A stretch of DNA of 64,000 bases, taken from positions 124,001 through 188,000 of the forward strand of contig CACMVB010000002.1 in the NCBI GenBank assembly GCA_902617025.1, read 5' to 3'. The notes under the pieces were generated by a model, which had not been told where the DNA came from, made no database searches, and saw nothing but the letters and a program-made list of their open reading frames with translations. The stretch comes from an uncultured Pelagibacteraceae bacterium (GTDB lineage Bacteria > Pseudomonadota > Alphaproteobacteria > Pelagibacterales > Pelagibacteraceae). The translations under genes and the position numbers were made by a program. Shown one piece after another: positions 27,763 to 36,292 of this stretch. How positions within the stretch are numbered: the first letter of the stretch is position 1; each line of letters opens with the position of its first letter.

Positions 27763-27918
27763 ATGGATAATAAGCTTTTAGGAGTAATCATTATAGGTTT
27801 TGGTCTATTAGTTCTTTTCAGCGAACAAGAATACTCGTGGGTTATATCAGCCATTGCAGTGGGGATAGGTTCGGGATTTCTAATACGAAAAAATGAAAAA
27901 AATGATATAGACAAATAA
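27763..27918 (+). CDS. Small membrane protein (51 aa)
   Basis: MDNKLLGVIIIGFGLLVLFSEQEYSWVISAIAVGIGSGFLIRKNEKNDIDK; two likely TM helices, 2 nt from the next gene; absent from ORF list (short). Confidence 0.65.
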   Translation: MDNKLLGVIIIGFGLLVLFSEQEYSWVISAIAVGIGSGFLIRKNEKNDIDK

Positions 27919-27920
27919 AG

Positions 27921-28499
27921 ATGTCTAAAAAAATTTTCATTGTATACGGCCATCACGACATAAAAAAATCATTTAATGCTTCCGTAAGAGATACTTTTAT
28001 CGAAGAAGCAAAAAAATTAGGTTATCAAATTGATTTAATTAATTTACATGAGGAAAAACCGATTCCTTTTTTTGATGGTTCTGGCCCTAATGATCAAATT
28101 TTAAATTATAGAAAAAGACTAGAAGCTAGTGATGTATTATTTATGATTTCACCTTGTTATAATCTGAGAGCAACTGCAATTTTAGAAAATTGGATTGATT
28201 TAACTTTAGCTCCTAAATGGTTTTTCTCTTTTAAAAGACTTGTTGGCAATTGGGGTTACCCTGTTGCAGGTGCGATGAAAGGTAGAAAGGCTATAATGTC
28301 AATGTCTTACGGTGGAAATTGGTTTTCAATTCAAACCTGGTTTCAAAATATTCCATTTAGGAGAATTAAAGCAGGGGTTTTAAAGCTTGGTGGAATGGAA
28401 ACAACCTACATAAGATTTTATGAGGTTTTACCAGGTATGACACAAGAAAAATTTAATTCACATATGGAAAAAGTAAGAAAACTAGTGCGAAATTTATAA
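27921..28499 (+). CDS. NAD(P)H-dependent oxidoreductase (flavodoxin-like fold)
   Basis: IFIVYGHHDIKKSFNASVRDTFIEEAKKLGYQIDLINLH; KefF/NQO-like. Confidence 0.8.
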   Translation: MSKKIFIVYGHHDIKKSFNASVRDTFIEEAKKLGYQIDLINLHEEKPIPFFDGSGPNDQILNYRKRLEASDVLFMISPCYNLRATAILENWIDLTLAPKWFFSFKRLVGNWGYPVAGAMKGRKAIMSMSYGGNWFSIQTWFQNIPFRRIKAGVLKLGGMETTYIRFYEVLPGMTQEKFNSHMEKVRKLVRNL

Positions 28500-28537
28500 T
28501 AATTTAAATTTTAATTTAAAAAGTATATAAGGCAGAT

Positions 28538-28984
28538 ATGGAAAGTTTTAAAAATTGGATGACTGAAGCAGCTAACATCATGTTTGATGATAGTAAAAAC
28601 GACTTAAGAAGCTTGCCAAAATCTGTAAGACTTCAAATTTTAATTGTTTTGTCTTTTGTTTGGTCCACTGTGTTTAGCCTTTATGTATTTAGCGTAACCT
28701 CTTTTGTTTTTGGATGGGCTGGAGTAGTTATGGCGCATATTGGATTAATCATAGCAGTTTACTTAACATTTAAATTTTTTCACAAAAAACAAGAACAACC
28801 AGTCAGTGTTTTTCAATCCGGAAATTATAACCCTGCAAAAATATTTGCTGTCTTTTTTATTGTTTTTTTTATCTTTATTTTTACTAAAGGAATTGATGTC
28901 TTAACAAGGACTAATAGTTACGAAACTCCGTACTCTGGTCCTGAAACGACTACTGAAGAAAGAATCAAAAGATTTGTAAAATAG
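28538..28984 (+). CDS. Hypothetical membrane protein
   Basis: Several hydrophobic helices; no recognised family. Confidence 0.65.
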   Translation: MESFKNWMTEAANIMFDDSKNDLRSLPKSVRLQILIVLSFVWSTVFSLYVFSVTSFVFGWAGVVMAHIGLIIAVYLTFKFFHKKQEQPVSVFQSGNYNPAKIFAVFFIVFFIFIFTKGIDVLTRTNSYETPYSGPETTTEERIKRFVK

Positions 28985-29008
28985 CGTTTCCAAGACTAAA
29001 ATTAACTA

Positions 29009-29845
29009 ATGAAATTATTAAGAGTTGGTGAGTTAGGAGCTGAGACTGTTGCTGCCTTAGATAGTAACAATATCGTTAGGGATTTATCAGATCACATTAA
29101 AGACTTAAATCCACAGACAATTAATGAAGAAACATTCAATAAATTAAAAAGCATAAAATTATCTGAGCTAAAGAAAATCAACCCAAATATTAGAATTGGC
29201 GCTTGCATCTCAAATCCTGTAGATTTTTTAGCGATAGGTTTAAACTATAAAGCACATGCAGAAGGCACCAAATCAAAATTACCTACTGAACCAATTGTTT
29301 TCAATAAAAGCTCTGGATGTATTCAGGGGCCTAATGATCAAATAGTAAAACCTAAATCTGCTAGCAAAATGGATTATGAGGTTGAAGTTGGCATGATTAT
29401 TGGTCGGAAAGGAAAATATATTAAGGAGGAAAATGCTCAAGATTATGTATTTGGCTATTGTATCGTTAATGACATATCTGAAAGATCTTGGCAAAAAGAA
29501 AGAGGTGGTCAATGGATTAAAGGTAAATCTATAGCAGGACCAACAGGGCCTTATCTTGTAACCAAAGATGAAATAAAAAACTTAAATAACATTAATTTAG
29601 CGTTAGACTTAAATGGCAACAGAAGACAAACTGGAAATACAAAAAGAATGATTTTCAATTTCAATTTTTTAATTTCTCATTTAAGTCAATTTATGACTTT
29701 ATATCCTGGGACAATTATCACTACCGGAACGCCTGCGGGTACAGCAATGGAAATGGAAAAACCTGAATTTCTAAAGGCAGGTGACAAAATTCACTTAAAA
29801 GTAGATGGACTGGGTGAACAATTTCATGAAATAATAGATGAATAA
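29009..29845 (+). CDS. Fumarylacetoacetate hydrolase family protein
   Basis: AIGLNYKAHAEG, DYEVEVGMIIG, TGTPAGTAMEM. Confidence 0.9.
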   Translation: MKLLRVGELGAETVAALDSNNIVRDLSDHIKDLNPQTINEETFNKLKSIKLSELKKINPNIRIGACISNPVDFLAIGLNYKAHAEGTKSKLPTEPIVFNKSSGCIQGPNDQIVKPKSASKMDYEVEVGMIIGRKGKYIKEENAQDYVFGYCIVNDISERSWQKERGGQWIKGKSIAGPTGPYLVTKDEIKNLNNINLALDLNGNRRQTGNTKRMIFNFNFLISHLSQFMTLYPGTIITTGTPAGTAMEMEKPEFLKAGDKIHLKVDGLGEQFHEIIDE

Positions 29846-29847
29846 GT

Positions 29848-29958
29848 ATGTCAAAAAGATATTCGGGTAAAAGTCAAAAAGATAGAAACTTTATGAAAAA
29901 AGCAAAGTTATCTTTAAAAGAAAAGAGAAAGCTTAAAAGAGAGAAAAAAAATAAATAA
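29848..29958 (+). CDS. Very small basic protein (36 aa)
   Basis: MSKRYSGKSQKDRNFMKKAKLSLKEKRKLKREKKNK; starts 2 nt after FAH stop and shares TAATG with the next gene. Confidence 0.45.
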   Translation: MSKRYSGKSQKDRNFMKKAKLSLKEKRKLKREKKNK

Positions 29959-30584
29959 TGTGTGGAAGATACAGTATTCGAAAACCAGTAACTAAAACCG
30001 TTGATTTGGTAAAAAAAAACATAAAGGTTGAAGACACAGATAATTATAATGCACACCCAACTCAAAAGTTGCCTGTAATAAAATCCTATTCAAATGGTAA
30101 GGCTCTTGAGCTTTATGAGTGGGGATTAGTACCGAGTTGGTCTAAAAAATTAGACAAGTTCTCTCCTCTTATCAATGCAAGAAGAGAAACCCTTATGGAA
30201 AAAGTTACTTTTAAGAATCTTATCCAGACTTCAAGGTGTATTATTCCAGCTGATGGCTATTATGAATGGAAAAGAGAAGATAAAACAAAAACTCCCTATT
30301 ATTTTTCAAAAGAGGATGATGAATTGATGTATTTTGCCGGGATATATCAGAATAATCAATTTTGTATAATTACAAGAGAAGCAACTGAAAAAATTAGTAC
30401 CATCCATCACAGAGAACCAACGATTATTAATCAAAGCCAGATTAATAATTATTTGAACATTAAAAAAGACGCTATGGAAATATTAAACTCTATTAAACCA
30501 CCCAATTTAAAGTTTCATGAGATATCAAAAGATGTTAATAATCCAGTAAATAATGACCCTGCTTTAATTAAACCTTTGAACTAA
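29958..30584 (+). CDS. SOS response-associated peptidase (SRAP/YedK/HMCES family)
   Basis: MCGRYSI with catalytic Cys2, INARRETL, CIIPADGYYEWK. Confidence 0.93.
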   Translation: MCGRYSIRKPVTKTVDLVKKNIKVEDTDNYNAHPTQKLPVIKSYSNGKALELYEWGLVPSWSKKLDKFSPLINARRETLMEKVTFKNLIQTSRCIIPADGYYEWKREDKTKTPYYFSKEDDELMYFAGIYQNNQFCIITREATEKISTIHHREPTIINQSQINNYLNIKKDAMEILNSIKPPNLKFHEISKDVNNPVNNDPALIKPLN

Positions 30585-31394
30585 ATGAATTTATCTATCT
30601 CACCAGGAAAAAATAATGTTGGAGCTTACATCAACGACATTAATTTGAAATCCCTAGATCAAGATCAGGCAACAGAAATAAAAAAGATTTTAAATAAGTA
30701 CGGAGTTATATTTATAAAAGAACAAAATCTTGATCCTGAAACCTATCAAAATTTTGCAAAGAATATAGGTCAACCCGTAGTGTATCCAAGACTTAAAGGT
30801 TTAGATGAAAAATTTCCATTTATAAATGTAATCGAGAGGAAACCTGATGATAAAAATTTAAGTTTTGGTTCTAGCTGGCTTCATCAGGATACAAGTTATT
30901 TAGCTAATGATAGACCTAGATACACAATGTTAATGGGTATAGAAATACCAGTTGGCCAAGGTAATACGATATTCTCATCTGGCTTTAATGCTTACGATAA
31001 ATTACCAGACGACATTAAAGAAAAAATTAAAGACGCTACTGGAGTTTTTTCATCGGCAGGTCCGATAGCAATAACCAGACTCGAACGAGAAAAAGAAATG
31101 GGAATAAAATCTTCAGAAAGTATGGAAGCCGAACATCCAATAGTTATTACTGTAGATGGGAAGAAAACTCTTTATGTATCTCCAGGACATTTAATGAAGA
31201 TTAAAAATGTAAAAGAAGATGAAGCTGAATATTTAAAAAATTATTTAGTAGATCACGTCAACAAAGAAGATTTTATATTTTCATACGAATGGACAAAAGG
31301 TGATATCTGTCTTTGGGATAATTTAAGTATTCTGCATATGGCTAGTGAAATTAAGAACTGCAGAAGAGTTATGCATAGAATAACAATTAAATAA
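30585..31394 (+). CDS. TauD/TfdA-family 2-oxoglutarate-dependent dioxygenase
   Basis: SSWLHQDTSY (HxD), GDICLWDNLSILHMA. Confidence 0.87.
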   Translation: MNLSISPGKNNVGAYINDINLKSLDQDQATEIKKILNKYGVIFIKEQNLDPETYQNFAKNIGQPVVYPRLKGLDEKFPFINVIERKPDDKNLSFGSSWLHQDTSYLANDRPRYTMLMGIEIPVGQGNTIFSSGFNAYDKLPDDIKEKIKDATGVFSSAGPIAITRLEREKEMGIKSSESMEAEHPIVITVDGKKTLYVSPGHLMKIKNVKEDEAEYLKNYLVDHVNKEDFIFSYEWTKGDICLWDNLSILHMASEIKNCRRVMHRITIK

Positions 31395-32438
31395 CTATTT
31401 TTTTAAAACCGTAAGGTGTCCCATTTTTCTTTTATCTTTAATTGATTTTTTCCCGTAATCATAAAAAAATTCATTTTTACTAAATGTTTTGGACCTATAA
31501 GTCTCGATATCTTTACCCAAGACATTAAACATTTCAGCGTTAGAAATTTTTTCAACTTTTTTTACACCAAGATTACACACAGCTGCAACATGTCCAGAAA
31601 ATTGACTTATGGAAAACGCATTTATTGTTAGGTGACCTGAATTATGGACTCTTGGAGCAATTTCATTGACTAACAAATTATCATCTTGATCAATGAAATA
31701 TTCAACACACATCGTGCCAACATAATCTAATTTTTCTGAAATAAGCTTTGCATAACTCTGTGCTTTTAAAAAAATTTCTTTATTTATATCTGCAGGGATT
31801 TTTGAATGATTTAAGATTTGGTCTTTATGAATATTTTCTATAGGTTCATAAATATAAGTTTCACCATTTAAATATCTTGTTATTACAACTGATATCTCTT
31901 TTTTTAAATTTACCTTTTTTTCTAAAATATAATCAGCAGTAAAACACCAATTTTTTTTTACATCATCAAGAGAATTTAAAATATATTGTCCATGTCCGTC
32001 ATAACCAAGTGTATTTGATTTTAAAATTCCGGGTAATAAGTTTTTATTCTTTTCGACGTCTGCAGCTTGTTTGATAAAGGCCCAGTCTGTAGTTTTAATA
32101 CCTAAATCATTGACGAAAGTTTTTTCTAATTTTCTATTTTGAATTATTTTATTTATTTCAGGTTTAGGTAAGATTTTTTTTTCTTTATCGATCTCATTTA
32201 AAATATTTATTGGAATATTTTCAAACTCATAAGTGATAATATCGACTTTGCTCACAAACTCTTTTATCTTTTCTTTGTTGTCGTATTGTGAGTAGATAAA
32301 TTCACCCGAATAATTTTGGGCAGGACCATTTTCATCGTCTGATATTACTATAGTCTTTATATTAAGTTTTTTTGCAGCCTGGCATAACAATGAACCAAGT
32401 TGACCTGAACCAATGATCCCTAGGGTGCTTATTGTCAT
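31395..32438 (-). CDS. purK: N5-carboxyaminoimidazole ribonucleotide synthase
   Basis: LGIIGSGQLGSLLCQAAKKL; VNEIAPRVHNSGH. Confidence 0.94.
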   Translation of the reverse strand: MTISTLGIIGSGQLGSLLCQAAKKLNIKTIVISDDENGPAQNYSGEFIYSQYDNKEKIKEFVSKVDIITYEFENIPINILNEIDKEKKILPKPEINKIIQNRKLEKTFVNDLGIKTTDWAFIKQAADVEKNKNLLPGILKSNTLGYDGHGQYILNSLDDVKKNWCFTADYILEKKVNLKKEISVVITRYLNGETYIYEPIENIHKDQILNHSKIPADINKEIFLKAQSYAKLISEKLDYVGTMCVEYFIDQDDNLLVNEIAPRVHNSGHLTINAFSISQFSGHVAAVCNLGVKKVEKISNAEMFNVLGKDIETYRSKTFSKNEFFYDYGKKSIKDKRKMGHLTVLKK

Positions 32439-32442
32439 CGAA

Positions 32443-32928
32443 TTAAGGTTTTTTTTTAATAGATTTAGTTTGCAGACGTTTCCATTTATCTAAATTTGAT
32501 TTAATTTTTTCATCAAAATTTCCAATAATTGAAGCTGCGAGTAAACCAGCATTCATTGATCCATTTATAGCCATTGTGGCTACGGGACAACCTCGCGGCA
32601 TTTGTACTATTGATAACAAACTATCTAAACCCTTAAGTTTTTTTGTTTCTATCGGAACTCCAATAACTGGCAAGGAAGATAAAGATGCCACCATGCCAGG
32701 CAAATGTGCTGAACCTCCAGCTCCAGCCACAATAACACCAAAACCGTTTTTTGAGGCTGACTCTGCAAATTCAAACATTCTTTTTGGTGTTCTATGCGCA
32801 CTTACTATTGAAATTTGATATTTAATTTTGAGAGTGTTTAAAATTTTCGCGCATTCTTTCATTACGGAAAGATCCGATTGAGATCCCATAATAATTGCTA
32901 CTTTATTATTCAGTTTATTACGCTTCAC
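32443..32928 (-). CDS. purE: N5-carboxyaminoimidazole ribonucleotide mutase
   Basis: VAIIMGSQSDLSVM, SAHRTP, AGAGGSAHLPGM; GTG start. Confidence 0.94.
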   Translation of the reverse strand: MKRNKLNNKVAIIMGSQSDLSVMKECAKILNTLKIKYQISIVSAHRTPKRMFEFAESASKNGFGVIVAGAGGSAHLPGMVASLSSLPVIGVPIETKKLKGLDSLLSIVQMPRGCPVATMAINGSMNAGLLAASIIGNFDEKIKSNLDKWKRLQTKSIKKKP

Positions 32929-32949
32929 AGATTAATTTAACAATTATTT

Positions 32950-33058
32950 GTATAAAAACAATGGCCTAATTAGATTAAGCCACTGATTTATTTAGGAGGA
33001 AAGATTATGCTCGAACTCTAAAATTTAAAAATTTGGGACTATTTTGAAGTTCGAATAG
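32950..33058 (-). ncRNA. Candidate small RNA or purE attenuator
   Basis: Minus strand: TCGAACT...AGTTCGA stem, single-stranded UUUCCUCCUAAA, then TGGCTTAAT-CTA-ATTAGGCCA hairpin followed by TTGTTTTTAT. Confidence 0.45.
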
Positions 33059-33239
33059 AGAGATTTTTTTGAATTTCTTATCAACGTTAGTCTTTAACTT
33101 GTTTTTTTTTGCTTGTTTGATTCTCATAATATCTTGTAATTTATTTTTAACTCTATGAGTATTGCTGAATTTGCAAACTTGAGTTGAATATAGTTTATAA
33201 CGTAAATTTAGGCAGATATTAGGCGTTTCTTAGCCAAAT

Positions 33240-33632
33240 TTAAATTTTTGCAAAAAAATCTTTAGAAAGTTTTTTTATTGACCCACTTCGATTTAACACT
33301 GCTAGTTCCACTTCTGCGCTAACTAGAACTTCCCCACCTCTTTTAACCTCTTGAAGCAAGTTTAGTCTGACGTTGGTTTTTTTTAAAACAACTGTTTCGA
33401 CACTTAGATTGTCTTCAAAAACTGCTGATTTTAGATATTTAATGTTGCATTTCCTAACGACAAACATTGTGTCGTGCTCGTTCATAAGTTGAGTTAAACT
33501 AAGACCAAATTTTTCGTGTATTAGCTCCGTTCTAGCTCTCTCGATATACTGAAGATATCTAGAGTAAAATACTCGACCAAAGTCAACATCTTCAACATAA
33601 ACTTTCAATTCATAAATGTGGCTTTTAGACAT
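33240..33632 (-). CDS. ybgC: Acyl-CoA thioesterase, YbgC/4-hydroxybenzoyl-CoA thioesterase family
   Basis: VYVEDVDFGRVFYSRYLQYIERARTE hot-dog motif; start at MSKSHIYEL. Confidence 0.9.
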   Translation of the reverse strand: MSKSHIYELKVYVEDVDFGRVFYSRYLQYIERARTELIHEKFGLSLTQLMNEHDTMFVVRKCNIKYLKSAVFEDNLSVETVVLKKTNVRLNLLQEVKRGGEVLVSAEVELAVLNRSGSIKKLSKDFFAKI

Positions 33633-33740
33633 AATTTCAATCATAAGGCTAAAGTTTATCTTATTCAATAAAGTTTCAATTTCTTTTTTTGGTCCAAATT
33701 ATGCCAAGCAAAGCACAGACTTTAACTTTAAATTTTAATC

Positions 33741-33944
33741 ATGAAAATATTATCTACTTTTATATTGTTGCTTATGTTGACTAATTGTGCTGGAGGCAAC
33801 ATGGCCAAAGTAAAATTTGGCAAAAGATGTACAGCTACCGATGAAAATGGTTTTAAAGAAAGCTCGTATGTTTGGGTCATTTCAAAAGAAGCACTTAAAA
33901 CATTTGATAAGAGAATAAATAAATCTAATTGTTCGGATATTTAA
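33741..33944 (+). CDS. Small putative lipoprotein (67 aa)
   Basis: Signal peptide with lipobox-like LLMLTNC. Confidence 0.65.
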   Translation: MKILSTFILLLMLTNCAGGNMAKVKFGKRCTATDENGFKESSYVWVISKEALKTFDKRINKSNCSDI

Positions 33945-33982
33945 TTTCCTTTTAAATTTAATTGTCTGTGCTAATAAGGGGT

Positions 33983-35065
33983 ATGCGAATACCCCTTATT
34001 CTGTGTATATTATTTTCATTAAGTACTAATTTAAATGCTATGGAAAAAAAACCTTATCATCATGTTTATAAAGACGGAAAATTATTTGCTTTTAGAAACC
34101 TTGAGGGAGGTCCTAAAAGGGATCCTAATTTTAAATGGGATTGGAAAGTTTTTAGGGAGGAAAAAAAGAAACTTAAGATTGATTATCCACCTGAACATGT
34201 AATTGATAAAAAAATAGTTTTAAAAAATCTTGAGAAACATAAATCCGACTCATATGTGATGTGGCTTGATCACGCGAGCTTTATAATTAAACTTGGAAAC
34301 ACTACAATTATTACTGATCCAGTTTTTGAAAAGAATTATGGGCCTATGGTATTTGGGCCCAAAAAATACATAGATTCTCCTTTAACTCTTAAAGAACTTC
34401 CGAAAATAGATTTATTTTTACTAACACATAATCATTATGATCATATGAGTATCCGTACGATAAAAAACTTTCCTTATAAGAATACTAAAGTTCTTGTGCC
34501 TCTAAAGCTTGGAAAATATTTCACAAAAAATGGATATAAAAAAGATACTGTTAAAGAAATGGATTGGTTTGATAAAATTAAAATTAATGATGAAATCACA
34601 GTAACGATGCTTCCAAGTCAACATTGGTCCAAACGATGGATTTGGGGAGATGGAAATACAAATAGATCACTTTGGGGGAGCTTTTTAATTGAATACAAAG
34701 ATAAAAAAATCTTTTTTGCTTGTGATACTGGACCAGCTCCATTTTACAAAGAATTAGGAAAAAAATTTGGTCCTATCGATTTGGGTTTTGGAAATTTAGG
34801 CGCTTATAATTTCTATCCATTAGTTCCAGTTAAGGATAAATCTACAGCTCACGCAAATCCTGAAGAACTTTTATCTTTAATGAAAGACTTAGAGGTAAAA
34901 AAAGTTATAGGAATGCATTGGGGAACAGCAATATTAAGTTTAGAGCCGATCTGGGAGCCACCCGTAAGGTTTAAAGAAAACGCTGAAAAGTTCGGCTATG
35001 AAAAAGACGAAGCAATTATATTCAAAATTGGTGAGATTAAAAAATTAAAGGACCTTATCAACTAA
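33983..35065 (+). CDS. MBL-fold metallohydrolase, NAPE-PLD/UlaG-like, secreted
   Basis: WLDHASFIIKLGNTTIITDPVF, LTHNHYDHMS, GMHWGT; signal peptide MRIPLILCILFSLSTNLNA. ATG 33983 preferred over TTG 33962. Confidence 0.83.
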   Translation: MRIPLILCILFSLSTNLNAMEKKPYHHVYKDGKLFAFRNLEGGPKRDPNFKWDWKVFREEKKKLKIDYPPEHVIDKKIVLKNLEKHKSDSYVMWLDHASFIIKLGNTTIITDPVFEKNYGPMVFGPKKYIDSPLTLKELPKIDLFLLTHNHYDHMSIRTIKNFPYKNTKVLVPLKLGKYFTKNGYKKDTVKEMDWFDKIKINDEITVTMLPSQHWSKRWIWGDGNTNRSLWGSFLIEYKDKKIFFACDTGPAPFYKELGKKFGPIDLGFGNLGAYNFYPLVPVKDKSTAHANPEELLSLMKDLEVKKVIGMHWGTAILSLEPIWEPPVRFKENAEKFGYEKDEAIIFKIGEIKKLKDLIN

Positions 35066-36266
35066 CTTTTTTTTTATTTCTTTCTCTATCAAGCAATTTA
35101 GTAAGCGAGTCTACCATAAGATCTGAAGCTCTAAATATTTCCGTTGGTTTAAATTCATAAGAGTTATGTTTTTCTGGATTTGATTTATCTTCAATTATAA
35201 TTCCTTCATCAGGTGAATTATCTTTGATGTATATTAAAATCAACCAATCATCCTCTGCGGTATCATCCCATTTTATAAATATTTCACCAGTCTCAAATCT
35301 TCGATCAACAACCCTCATAATACTTAAGTATTTTGGAATATATCTTTTGTTTATTTGAAAGCATAAACTATGGGCAGATCTGTAAAAGCTTTCTAAAGCA
35401 TACTCAATTTTTTCTCGTTCCTGATTATAAATTCTCTCTTTTTCTAATAAAGTTTCCTTATTATCTGTATCTTCAATTTTAATTCCTAATTGAGCAACTC
35501 TTTCTCTGATTGCTTCATTAACTTTTTGTTCTCTTAAAAATCTATATTTTACTTTAATTTTCTCTATGCGTTGTTGAACTTCTTCGTAGGACTCTCTTTG
35601 TTGACTTAGTACATATTTCTCCAAATTTTTTATTTCTAAAGCCTCTCTTTTTCTAAATTGTTCTATCTTTTTTTCTAAAGCAATTTGTTCTAAAAATTTT
35701 CTCTGTTTCTCTGCTTGCTCTTTTCTAAGTTCAGCTTGCTCCAATCTTATAAATTTCTGCAATTCTATCTTTCTCTCACGGCCTAATTTTTCTTCTTCTC
35801 TAAGTTCAAGTGCTTTAGCTTTAATTGCAAGCTCTTCTTGTTGTTTAAAACGTTTTTGCGCTTCTATTTTCTCTCTTTGCATTGCTTGAATTTTAATTTT
35901 TTTTTGTTTTTCTCTTTCTTCTTGAATAACTTTTTTTATATTTGAAACTCGATTAGAAATACTTTGAAAGAATTTCTGCAGAGATTTATCTAGATTAAAA
36001 TTAAATCTGAGCATTGATCTCAATTTATCGCTTAAGCTTAAAATTCCTGATACAACCGCTCTTGTTTTTTGTGTTTTTTTATTTTTAAATTTAGACGGAA
36101 CAGTTCTCTTTTTTCGTGACTTAGTTTTTCCTTTTTTTTTAATATTTCTTTTTATTCTTGATTTTCTTTTGGTAATTTTTTTTCTTCTTTTAGTACTTTT
36201 TTTTGATTTGAATTTTTTTGATTTTATTGACTTAATCTTTTTAAGTTTCTTTTTTTTTCTTTTCAT
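35058..36266 (-). CDS. Hypothetical protein: Lys/Arg-rich tail, long coiled coil, C-terminal globular region
   Basis: First ~70 aa mostly K/R; residues ~100-290 charged helical; ordered C-terminus. Confidence 0.75.
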   Translation of the reverse strand: MKRKKKKLKKIKSIKSKKFKSKKSTKRRKKITKRKSRIKRNIKKKGKTKSRKKRTVPSKFKNKKTQKTRAVVSGILSLSDKLRSMLRFNFNLDKSLQKFFQSISNRVSNIKKVIQEEREKQKKIKIQAMQREKIEAQKRFKQQEELAIKAKALELREEEKLGRERKIELQKFIRLEQAELRKEQAEKQRKFLEQIALEKKIEQFRKREALEIKNLEKYVLSQQRESYEEVQQRIEKIKVKYRFLREQKVNEAIRERVAQLGIKIEDTDNKETLLEKERIYNQEREKIEYALESFYRSAHSLCFQINKRYIPKYLSIMRVVDRRFETGEIFIKWDDTAEDDWLILIYIKDNSPDEGIIIEDKSNPEKHNSYEFKPTEIFRASDLMVDSLTKLLDRERNKKKVS

Positions 36267-36292
36267 ACTGCTATTTAATTTAATAACAGTTT

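Noticed and set aside
27642-27956. Extension of the minus ORF to 168 aa
   Set aside because: Overlaps the plus-strand 51-aa membrane ORF and the reductase start; the internal ATG at 27641 has a strong SD; extension codons are atypical. Not fully excluded.
33962-33982. TTG start of the MBL-fold ORF
   Set aside because: ATG at 33983 gives a cleaner signal peptide; TTG has no visible SD.
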